Program-made: the position numbers and the translations under genes
Source: Clostridiales bacterium UBA1248
Lineage (GTDB): Bacteria > Bacillota > Clostridia > Oscillospirales > CAG-272
Assembly: GCA_002308615.1 (NCBI GenBank)
Contig: DBWC01000132.1
Location: 1-30,234 of the forward strand
Reading direction: 5' to 3'
DNA length: 30,234 nucleotides
The notes under the pieces: generated by a model
Told to the model about the DNA's origin: nothing
Databases searched by the model: none
Seen by the model: only the letters and a program-made list of their open reading frames with translations
Part shown: in pieces, positions 23,829 through 30,234 of the stretch
How the letters are laid out: every line of letters starts with the position of its first letter
How positions within the stretch are numbered: position 1 is the stretch's first letter

Positions 23829-23862
23829 AGTATATAATACCATATTTTTTTCGCAAATTCAA
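23829..23862 (-). promoter_or_regulatory. Sigma-A-type promoter of rimM-trmD
   Basis: Two overlapping readings fit on the minus strand: TTGAAT (23857-23862) with TATTAT (23834-23839), 17 bases apart, or TTGCGA (23851-23856) with TATACT (23829-23834), 16 bases apart. Either gives a short leader before the TTG start of rimM. Confidence 0.6.
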
Positions 23863-23895
23863 GATGTTTTTGTAAAATTGTAAAAATGCAAGAAC

Positions 23896-23959
23896 GAGAC
23901 GGGGTAAGGGAAACCCCAAAACGTGCGCTTTGCGCACACAGTTTGTCGGCAAAGCCGAC
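23896..23959. repeat. Intergenic repeat with two 6-3-6 hairpins
   Basis: A GGGGTAAGGG...ACCCCAAAA segment is followed by two perfect small palindromes. GTGCGC-TTT-GCGCAC lies at 23923-23937 and GTCGGC-AAA-GCCGAC at 23945-23959. The GGGGTAAGGG part also occurs in the repeat at 16311. The second palindrome recurs exactly at 30166-30180. It separates the divergent rimM and DppA-like genes. Confidence 0.75.
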
Positions 23960-23993
23960 GCCTTGATTTAAAAGTAAATTTTTTATTATATAT

Positions 23994-24022
23994 TTGACAT
24001 TTGCTTTTCTTTGTATTATAAT
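23994..24022 (+). promoter_or_regulatory. Consensus sigma-A promoter of the dppA-like operon
   Basis: TTGACA (23994-23999) and TATAAT (24017-24022) are separated by exactly 17 bases, a full match to the sigma-A/sigma-70 consensus. The predicted start lies about 25 bases before the D-aminopeptidase ATG. This is the strongest promoter in the window. Confidence 0.92.
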
Positions 24023-24052
24023 AGAAGAAAACAGACTTTTCGGAGGTGTATT

Positions 24053-24853
24053 ATGAAATTATTTATATCAGCAGATATTGAAGGTACGGCGGGGATAACG
24101 TGCTGGGACGAGACGGAATACGGCCATAGCAGATACGGTTATTTTGCGGAGCAGATGACTAAAGAGGTATCAGCCGCGTGCGCCGCCGCGGACAGACGCG
24201 GTTACGACGTATTGGTAAAAGACGCGCACGACAGCGCAAGAAACATCCTGCCGGACAAACTGCATCAGTCCGCGACTTTGATCCGCGGCTGGGCGCGCGA
24301 TATAAACTGTATGATGAGCGGCATCGATACGGACAAGTTCGACGCCGTGGCTTTCACCGGCTATCACAGTCCGGCGATGAGCGAGGGCAATTCGCTTGCG
24401 CACACGATGACGACGAGCGTTCACAGCGTTAAAATAAACGGAAAATACGCGTCAGAATTCGTTATAAACGCCTATACCGCCGCTATGTACGGAATACCGG
24501 TGGTGTTCTTGTCCGGCGACGCGGCTCTCTGTGAATCCGCAAAGGAGCTTATACCGGGTATAACGACCGTAGCGTCAAAACGCGGCTTCGGATCGGCTTG
24601 TATTTCCGAGCATCCGGACAAGGTCTGCGCCATGATATCGCGCGGAATGGAAGAAGCGTTGTCAAAAGATTACAAAAAGACGTGCATGCTGAAGCTGCCG
24701 GAGCATTTCTCCGTAGAGATAACGTACAGAGACGTAAACGACGCGACAAGTTACTCGTGTTACCCCGGCGTCGTAAGGCTTGACGCAAAGACGCTGCTTT
24801 ACGAAAACGATTCTTATAAAGAAGTCCTTCGTATGATGCACTTTATTATGTGA
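24053..24853 (+). CDS. M55 family D-aminopeptidase (DppA-like)
   Basis: Zinc-dependent D-aminopeptidase family; the characterised Bacillus subtilis DppA releases N-terminal D-amino acids and may salvage D-Ala-D-Ala-type peptides. It has 266 residues from MKLFISADIEG. The SxDxEG motif gives D8 and E10. H59 (KDAHDS), H105 (GYHSP), H117 and E135 fall where DppA has its metal ligands and catalytic residue. The ATG at 24053 was chosen over one 42 bases upstream because GGAGGTG (24042-24048) precedes it and the upstream one overlaps the promoter's -10. It is the first gene of an operon with a putative glycosidase and a membrane protein. A role in recycling wall or dietary D-peptides is inferred. 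Confidence 0.92.
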   Translation: MKLFISADIEGTAGITCWDETEYGHSRYGYFAEQMTKEVSAACAAADRRGYDVLVKDAHDSARNILPDKLHQSATLIRGWARDINCMMSGIDTDKFDAVAFTGYHSPAMSEGNSLAHTMTTSVHSVKINGKYASEFVINAYTAAMYGIPVVFLSGDAALCESAKELIPGITTVASKRGFGSACISEHPDKVCAMISRGMEEALSKDYKKTCMLKLPEHFSVEITYRDVNDATSYSCYPGVVRLDAKTLLYENDSYKEVLRMMHFIM

Positions 24854-24862
24854 GGTAAAACG

Positions 24863-26404
24863 ATGCTTACGTTCACTCGTTCAAGCGCTTACAGCGTTTT
24901 CAAAAGCACAAGAGAAAAGAAAGACGACACGAACCGCCTTTGTCTTCACGCGGCGAAAAACGCGCTTTGCGCGGGCCAGCTCGTTCTGCGCGAGCACGCG
25001 GATTTTGATATAACAAATATCAGCTTCCGCAATTTTTCCGCGCCGTTCATAATAGACGAAAGCGACGTCAGATACTATTATCAGGATTATATCAGATACA
25101 ATGACGGCGAATATCCGGATATTCTATCCGATAAAGAGATATGTCACGTAAACGCGGAATGTTCGCAGAGCATCTGGGTCGTCGTCAACGTAAAGCCGGA
25201 GGCCTTGTCCGGGCTTTGCAGATTTGACGCGGTCGTTAAAACGAACGTCGGCGAATTTGCTTTTCCCTGCTCCGTAAGAATTTATAACGTTACGGTGCCG
25301 GACGCGGACAAGTCGAGCTTCTGTCTTGAATATTTTCTCGATCCGTTCACCTCTTTGACTGGCGGCAGATGGGGAGAAGACCGGCTTAAATTCCTGTCTT
25401 CTTACGCTGAATCTCTTACCATGATCCGCAACAACAGCCTTGACGTCTGCGTCATACCGCTTCTGACAGACGGGAACAGCAGAAGAGTCGGTGAGACGGA
25501 ATGGGAGCTTGATTTTTCATACGTTGAAAAATATATCGACTTTATGATGCAGAGAGTACCGACACAGCGCGTTGCGATACGCTCGATCATCGCGAGCGTG
25601 AACGGCGATACTCTGCCGGTCATAGATTACGACGGTTCGGTATTCAGCGAAAAGTATGACACGCCGGTGTCAAACGCGTGGATGTACGCGTATTTCAACG
25701 GTATTTACAAGCTGTTTGAGCGTAAAGGTATGCTCGATATGCTCAATTTCAGGCTCCAGGACGAGCCGCATTACACGGACTGTTGGATCTGGGCGCGTGA
25801 AATATGCGAAAAAGTCGCGCCGGGCATAAAATGCGGCGAGCCGCTTGACGAGCATCCGTCCGGCCTCGGTCTGCAGGGATATATAGACACGTATATTCCG
25901 CGCATAAACGTGTATGAAGAGGGCGCGGACTACTACGACAGAATGAGAAAAGACGGCAAGGAGCTTTGGGTATATTCCTGCTGTTTTCCGGAAGAGCCGT
26001 GGTTCGTGAACAAGTTCATAGATCATCCGCATATACACAGCCGTATGATGAGCTGGGGCTGTTTTGCCCGCAGGATCACCGGATTTTTACACTGGGGATA
26101 TAACTACTGGTCGGAGACGAGCCTTTACGGCACCGCACCGGGTGCGAGATTCAAGGGCGACGGATTTATCGTATATCCCGATAAAGAAAACCTGCGCGTG
26201 ATCCCGTCAGACAGACTGCTTGCGACCGCCGAGGGCATAATCGAATACGAGCTTTTGCACATTGTCGCCGAAAAAGCTCCGGCGGAAGCGGACGCTATTT
26301 GCTCATCCGTCATTCGCCGTTTCAACGAGTATAACGACGAGCCGGATAATCTCGATTACGCGCGCATCAGACTTTTACAGGCGGCGGAGGACGCGGCACA
26401 ATGA
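24863..26404 (+). CDS. DUF4091 / GH123-like putative glycoside hydrolase
   Basis: Predicted intracellular glycosidase-like protein of 513 residues with no signal peptide. An N-terminal beta-sandwich-like region (about 1-150) precedes a TIM-barrel-like region. The Asp-Glu pair in FRLQDEPHYTD (D300, E301) matches the catalytic pair of GH123 beta-N-acetylgalactosaminidases. MMSWGCFARRITGFLHWGYNYW (about 395-416) matches the DUF4091 signature. Substrate specificity cannot be read from sequence; an acetylhexosaminide is the analogy. A GAGG site lies 8 bases before the ATG, and the gene starts 9 bases after the D-aminopeptidase. Its end overlaps the next gene by 4 bases. Co-transcription with a D-aminopeptidase hints at peptidoglycan or glycopeptide breakdown. 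Confidence 0.75.
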   Translation: MLTFTRSSAYSVFKSTREKKDDTNRLCLHAAKNALCAGQLVLREHADFDITNISFRNFSAPFIIDESDVRYYYQDYIRYNDGEYPDILSDKEICHVNAECSQSIWVVVNVKPEALSGLCRFDAVVKTNVGEFAFPCSVRIYNVTVPDADKSSFCLEYFLDPFTSLTGGRWGEDRLKFLSSYAESLTMIRNNSLDVCVIPLLTDGNSRRVGETEWELDFSYVEKYIDFMMQRVPTQRVAIRSIIASVNGDTLPVIDYDGSVFSEKYDTPVSNAWMYAYFNGIYKLFERKGMLDMLNFRLQDEPHYTDCWIWAREICEKVAPGIKCGEPLDEHPSGLGLQGYIDTYIPRINVYEEGADYYDRMRKDGKELWVYSCCFPEEPWFVNKFIDHPHIHSRMMSWGCFARRITGFLHWGYNYWSETSLYGTAPGARFKGDGFIVYPDKENLRVIPSDRLLATAEGIIEYELLHIVAEKAPAEADAICSSVIRRFNEYNDEPDNLDYARIRLLQAAEDAAQ

Positions 26405-26946
26405 AAAAAGCTGCAAAATATATCATCATTTCGGCGATCGTTCTTGCAACTCAGGCTCTGCTTATACGGCTCGGATACGTGGGCTTCGGCTTCGGGGTCG
26501 CTATTGCCGCGGCGTATTCCCTAACGCTCAATCTTACTAAAAGAACGCTTGTGTCGGCGATATTCACGGGAGCGGCGCTCGTCCTTGACTGCCTTATAAT
26601 GACGCCGTATCAGCATATCGGTGTTTACGGAACAGCATCCGGAGCCGTCGTTATATCTTTCGTGATCGTTTGGATCACGACGAAACACGAATACGGCCTG
26701 CTTTTGCCGGACGCGCTCGGCGCGCTGCTCTTATACGTGCCTGTATATCTGCTTATAAAATACGCAGGTCAATATTTCATTACGCCTCAGGACAGCTACA
26801 CGTATCTTACGGAGCTGACGCATTATCCGTTAATGATAGGCTGTGTGGCGGGCGGTGTCATCGCGTTTTTCGCGGTCCCTGCGGTACGAGTACTGGAAAA
26901 ACACAGAGCCGAGGATAACGCCGGGGATAACGGAGAACAGAATTAA
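26401..26946 (+). CDS. Polytopic membrane protein of unknown function
   Basis: Unrecognised 181-residue integral membrane protein. About six hydrophobic segments are visible (roughly 7-26, 29-47, 53-70, 75-95, 103-122 and 143-165) with a charged, hydrophilic C-terminus (EKHRAEDNAGDNGEQN). The ATG overlaps the stop of the DUF4091 gene (ATGA), so it is translationally coupled to the putative glycosidase. Size and helix number resemble substrate-binding S components of ECF transporters, but no family motif is evident, so that is only a possibility. It closes the three-gene operon; no clean terminator is visible after it. Confidence 0.7.
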   Translation: MKKAAKYIIISAIVLATQALLIRLGYVGFGFGVAIAAAYSLTLNLTKRTLVSAIFTGAALVLDCLIMTPYQHIGVYGTASGAVVISFVIVWITTKHEYGLLLPDALGALLLYVPVYLLIKYAGQYFITPQDSYTYLTELTHYPLMIGCVAGGVIAFFAVPAVRVLEKHRAEDNAGDNGEQN

Positions 26947-27060
26947 CAAAATATCTGTATATATATTTATAAAATTATGGTAAACTAAAATTTCAATAAT
27001 AGCCCGTCCGGGCGCCGACCACTATCTGAAAGCTGTGAAAAAGCCCCGTTGGAATCAATG

Positions 27061-27174
27061 GGGGGTGGTGGGGTTTGGGGCGGTCAGGGGGGTGCACGGG
27101 GTTCTCCAAAAACGAGGAACGAGTTTTTGGTGGTTCACGGGCGGGGAGCCCCAAAATGTCACGAAGTGACACAA
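27061..27174. repeat. G-rich intergenic repeat, copy 2
   Basis: This is a second copy of the block at 16311-16420: GGGGTTTGGGG, then CGGGGTTC, the perfect inverted repeat CCAAAAAC / GTTTTTGG, GGTTCACGGG and a CCCCAAAA end. It finishes with a 6-3-6 palindrome, TGTCAC-GAA-GTGACA (27157-27171). It fills most of the gap between the membrane-protein gene and lon. No ORF of note and no clear promoter lies inside; AT-rich sequence at 26947-27000 could hold a weak promoter for lon. Confidence 0.65.
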
Positions 27175-27203
27175 TAAAATCATAAGAGGTCAAACAACAC
27201 ATA

Positions 27204-29540
27204 ATGTCTTACAACGAAAAATACGTACAGCCGCTTGCCGGCGCAACGATTCCGTGCATACCCGTGAGGGGCGCGGTGGCTTTCCCCGGCATAACGGTAA
27301 ATCTTGAGCTTACGCGCGATATATGCAAGAACGCGTTCGATATGGCAAACGAGGACAACGGTCTTGTTTTCCTCGTCTGTCAAAGCGATCTCAGCGCCGA
27401 CAAACCGTCTGAGGACGATCTGTCGCATATAGGCACGGTGGCAAAAATAAAACAGTCCGTCAAAGGGGCGGACGGAACGGTAAGGGTGCTTTTCGAGGGC
27501 TTGTACCGCGCCGTCAGCGGCCCGTTCGTTTTCGCGCGCAGAATGATACGCGCGCAGCTTATAGCGCGGGAGGTCGCCGCGGAGGGCGCCGTGTCAAACA
27601 ACGACGAGGCTCTGCGCCGCGCACTGTGCGACGCCGCGGAGGAGACGACGCAGTTCAACGCCAAGCTGTCTTCCCAGATAGTCCTTGTAATGAACGCGAT
27701 GAGATCCTTGCCGCAGCTCTGCGACTTCATAGCCGCTAACATCTTAGCAAAAGCGACGGACAAACAGCTCGTTTTATCCGAATTCGATCCGGTGAAGCGC
27801 GCAAAGCTGCTTTTGAGTCTGCTCGATACCGAAAGAGATATCCTTCAGACGGAAATGAGGATCAGAAACAAAGTAAAAGAAGCGATGGACAAAAACCAGC
27901 GCGATTACTACCTGCGCGAACAGATAAAGGCGATCGAAGAAGAGCTTGACGAGGAAGACGAGGAAATAGCCGAATATCTTGATATGCTCGACAAATCAAA
28001 GATAGAAGGCGAAAACCGCGAAAAGATCAAAAAAGAGATCAAAAAGCTCTCAAAATCGCCTTACACCTCGGCTGAAAGCTCCGTTATCCGCAATTATCTT
28101 GACACGGTTTTCGATATACCGTGGGGCAAATATAGCAAAGACAAAACGAATATAGAAGAAGCGAGAAAGATACTTGACCGCGACCACAGCGGAATGGAAA
28201 ACGTAAAAAAGAGAATACTTGAATTTCTGGCGATAAAGCAGCTCAATCCGAACGCTAAAAGTCCCATTCTCTGCTTCGTTGGCCCTCCCGGAGTGGGCAA
28301 GACTTCCATAGCGTCGTCCGTTGCCGAGGCGACGGGGCGCAAATTCGTCCGCGCGTCGCTCGGCGGCATACGCGACGAGGCTGACATAAGAGGCCACAGA
28401 AAAACGTACATAGGCGCGATGCCGGGCAGGATAATAAACGCAATAATCTCCGCCGGCTCCATGAATCCGCTCATACTCTTGGACGAGATAGACAAAATGG
28501 CAAACGACATGCACGGCGACCCCGCGTCGGCGATGCTTGAAGTGCTTGACGGCGAACAGAACCATTCTTTCCGCGACCACTTTGTCGAAATGCCGGTCGA
28601 TCTTTCGCAGTGTATGTTTATATGCACGGCGAACACGCTTGACACCGTGCCGCGTCCTCTGCTCGACAGGATGGACGTCATAGAGCTTGACACGTACACG
28701 AGAAACGAGAAATTCAATATAGCCAAAAAACATCTCATACCCAAACAGAGAAAACGCCACGGGCTGAAAGCCTCGCAGTTCGCCTTAACGGACGAAGCGC
28801 TGTACGAGATGATAGACAGCTATACGAAAGAAGCGGGCGTCAGAAACCTTGAAAGACTTATAGGCACGACCATGCGCCGCGCCGCGATTGACCTTGCGTC
28901 GGGCAGTAAAAAAGTGACGGTCAAAAAAGATATGCTTGAATCTTATCTGCCGGGCCACAAATTCCCGCCGGAAAAGATAGACGAGCAGGACGAGGTAGGC
29001 TGTGTGAACGGTCTTGCGTACACGTCCGTCGGCGGCGATCTTCTCAAAGTCGAAGCGGCGGTCACGGACGGAACGGGCAAGTTGGAGCTTACCGGCTCGC
29101 TCGGCGACGTTATGAAGGAATCCGCGCACGCGGCGATAACTTACATACGCACCGTTGCCGACAAGCTTGAGATACAGGGCGATTTCTATAAAACCAAAGA
29201 CATACACGTACACGTGCCGGAAGGCGCTACACCGAAGGACGGTCCGAGCGCCGGCGTCACGATGATGACGGCGGTCGCCTCCGCCCTCTCCGGTATGCCG
29301 GTAAGGCGCGACACGGCGATGACCGGTGAGATAACGCTGCGCGGCAGAGTTCTGCCGATAGGCGGTCTTAAAGAAAAGACGATGGCGGCGTACACCGCGG
29401 GCGTCAAGCGCGTGCTTATACCGTACGACAATATGTCCGATCTGCGCGACATCGACCCGCTCGTACGCAGCTCGCTTGAATTCATACCGTGCAAGACCGC
29501 GGACGACGTTTTCGGCAACGCTTTCGCGTTAAAAAGATGA
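27204..29540 (+). CDS. lon: Lon, ATP-dependent serine protease
   Basis: Cytoplasmic AAA+ protease that degrades misfolded and some regulatory proteins. It has 778 residues, the LonA size. Domains in order are the N-terminal substrate domain (PCIPVRGAVAFPG onward), a long coiled helical linker (about 200-300), the AAA+ module with Walker A GPPGVGKTS (360-368) and Walker B LILLDEIDKM, and the protease domain. That domain has DGPSAG with nucleophile S682, and GGLKEK (720-725) supplying the catalytic lysine. The ribosome-binding site is weak: AGAGG lies about 14 bases before the ATG. It forms a unit with engB, which starts 1 base after its stop. clpX, a common upstream neighbour in Firmicutes, is not present. 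Confidence 0.98.
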   Translation: MSYNEKYVQPLAGATIPCIPVRGAVAFPGITVNLELTRDICKNAFDMANEDNGLVFLVCQSDLSADKPSEDDLSHIGTVAKIKQSVKGADGTVRVLFEGLYRAVSGPFVFARRMIRAQLIAREVAAEGAVSNNDEALRRALCDAAEETTQFNAKLSSQIVLVMNAMRSLPQLCDFIAANILAKATDKQLVLSEFDPVKRAKLLLSLLDTERDILQTEMRIRNKVKEAMDKNQRDYYLREQIKAIEEELDEEDEEIAEYLDMLDKSKIEGENREKIKKEIKKLSKSPYTSAESSVIRNYLDTVFDIPWGKYSKDKTNIEEARKILDRDHSGMENVKKRILEFLAIKQLNPNAKSPILCFVGPPGVGKTSIASSVAEATGRKFVRASLGGIRDEADIRGHRKTYIGAMPGRIINAIISAGSMNPLILLDEIDKMANDMHGDPASAMLEVLDGEQNHSFRDHFVEMPVDLSQCMFICTANTLDTVPRPLLDRMDVIELDTYTRNEKFNIAKKHLIPKQRKRHGLKASQFALTDEALYEMIDSYTKEAGVRNLERLIGTTMRRAAIDLASGSKKVTVKKDMLESYLPGHKFPPEKIDEQDEVGCVNGLAYTSVGGDLLKVEAAVTDGTGKLELTGSLGDVMKESAHAAITYIRTVADKLEIQGDFYKTKDIHVHVPEGATPKDGPSAGVTMMTAVASALSGMPVRRDTAMTGEITLRGRVLPIGGLKEKTMAAYTAGVKRVLIPYDNMSDLRDIDPLVRSSLEFIPCKTADDVFGNAFALKR

Positions 29541-29541
29541 T

Positions 29542-30126
29542 ATGCTGAACTTACAGGACGTATCGCTTCTGATATCGGCCGGAAAGCCGGAGCAGTTTCC
29601 GAAAGGTATACCGCAGATAGCGTTCTCCGGCAGATCGAACGTAGGCAAAAGTTCGCTCATAAATACGCTTTTAAACCGCAAATCGCTTGCGCGCGTAAGC
29701 TCCGCGCCCGGCAAAACGGTGACTGTAAACTTTTATCTTATAGATAAAAAACTCATATTCGCGGACCTGCCCGGTTACGGCTATGCAAAGCGGTCTTACA
29801 ACAAAAAAGAGGATTTCTCCGCTCTGACGGACGCGTACTTATCAAAATGCGAGGATATCGCGCTGATACTTCAGCTTGTCGATTTAAAAGTCGGGCTGAC
29901 GGAGTACGACAGGATGATGCTTCAGTGGATGAACGAGTCCGGCATACCGTTCTGCATTGTGGGCACAAAGGCGGACAAGCTGAACAAAACGGAGCTTCAA
30001 AAAGCCGTTTCGGCTCTCTGCTCCGATAGCGACGTAGGCGCCGCGCCGGTCATACCGTTCTCTTCCCTTAAAGGTACGGGTAAGGACGAGGTCTGGCGGC
30101 AGATAAATAACGTCATCAACTCATAA
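29542..30126 (+). CDS. engB: EngB/YsxC, ribosome-biogenesis GTPase
   Basis: Essential TRAFAC-class GTPase needed for late 50S assembly. It has 194 residues, the family norm. G1 is GRSNVGKSS (30-38), the G2 region contains PGKTVTVNFY, G3 is DLPGYGYA, G4 is TKAD, and G5 is SSLKGTG. PGYGYAKR is typical of the EngB branch. The ATG follows the lon stop with a single base between them (TGATATG), so it is translationally coupled. The lon-engB pair is conserved in Firmicutes. Confidence 0.97.
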   Translation: MLNLQDVSLLISAGKPEQFPKGIPQIAFSGRSNVGKSSLINTLLNRKSLARVSSAPGKTVTVNFYLIDKKLIFADLPGYGYAKRSYNKKEDFSALTDAYLSKCEDIALILQLVDLKVGLTEYDRMMLQWMNESGIPFCIVGTKADKLNKTELQKAVSALCSDSDVGAAPVIPFSSLKGTGKDEVWRQINNVINS

Positions 30127-30154
30127 TAAAAAAATCATTATCCAGAGTGAAAAC

Positions 30155-30234
30155 AAACTCCCTCAGTCGGCAAAGCCGACAGCTCCCTCGGAGAGGGAGC
30201 CATAGTTCGCCTCCCTCTTTGAGGGCGCGACGCG
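30155..30234. repeat. Palindromic repeat cluster at the right edge
   Basis: Three perfect small hairpins follow engB: GTCGGC-AAA-GCCGAC (30166-30180), GCTCCCTC-GGA-GAGGGAGC (30182-30200) and CCCTC-TTT-GAGGG (30213-30225). The first is identical to one at 23945-23959. The block resembles the CCCTCAGTCGGC-type intergenic repeats that I recall as common in gut Clostridia. It may also terminate engB transcription. It may continue beyond the window. Confidence 0.75.

Noticed and set aside
23805..23843. ATG start for rimM 13 codons upstream.
   Set aside because: It coincides with the -10 region and has no ribosome-binding site, whereas the TTG has AAAGGTGAT directly before it.
24011..24052. Longer start of the D-aminopeptidase.
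   Set aside because: It overlaps the TATAAT promoter element and lacks a ribosome-binding site; the SxDxEG motif is at the proper distance from the later ATG.
27180..27210. AGGTCAAA just upstream of lon, resembling a CtsR heat-shock operator half-site.
   Set aside because: Only one half-site is present; the second heptad at the expected spacing does not match, and no promoter overlaps it.

Overview
The window looks like a chromosomal stretch from an uncultured, moderate-GC member of the Clostridia, probably a gut Oscillospirales or Christensenellales relative. The evidence is a Firmicutes-type division and cell-wall (dcw) operon headed by mraZ, a PASTA-containing SpoVD/PBP2B-type transpeptidase, an HPr with both His15 and Ser46, a lon-engB pair, strong AGGAGG ribosome-binding sites, and many short GC-rich palindromic intergenic repeats typical of such genomes. 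No rRNA, tRNA, CRISPR array, transposase, integrase or phage gene was found. Almost everything is housekeeping. No gene-free stretch exceeds about 300 bases. The longest gaps (14276-14547, 16195-16472, 23805-24052, 26947-27203) hold promoters, a terminator or palindromic repeats and are described as features.

Left part, minus strand (read right to left, 14275 to 1): a sigma-A-type promoter at 14409-14436 drives mraZ, rsmH, an FtsL-like gene, spoVD/pbpB, murE, murF, mraY, ftsW, murG, divIB/ftsQ and ftsZ. Together these make the lipid-linked peptidoglycan precursor (MurE, MurF, MraY, MurG), polymerise and cross-link it at the septum (FtsW with the transpeptidase), and build the divisome (FtsL, DivIB, FtsZ). 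Genes are tightly packed with short gaps or overlaps, with two exceptions. A terminator-like hairpin separates ftsL from spoVD, and ftsZ has its own promoter. murD, murC, murB and ftsA are absent from the cluster. A GC-rich terminator follows ftsZ, and then a half-size ABC exporter runs off the left edge.

Middle, minus strand (23804 to 14548): rimM-trmD (tRNA and ribosome maturation) is followed by a Wzy/WaaL-like polymer ligase with two tandem DUF4330-like membrane-anchored proteins. Next come HPr with its own promoter and terminator, uvrC-rsmD-coaD, and a sigma-70-like factor with a long C-terminal extension that ends in a clear terminator just upstream of the mraZ promoter.

Right part, plus strand (24053 to 30126): a fully consensus sigma-A promoter (23994-24022) drives an operon of an M55 D-aminopeptidase (DppA-like), a DUF4091/GH123-like putative glycosidase and a small polytopic membrane protein. 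lon-engB follows, and the window ends in clustered palindromic repeats.

I did not find a convincing new biological system. The items most worth a second look are the sigma factor with about 390 extra residues, the DnaA-box-like and GTGG repeats in the mraZ leader, the hairpin inside the dcw operon, the DppA/DUF4091/membrane operon, the ligase/DUF4330 cluster, and the families of interspersed palindromes.
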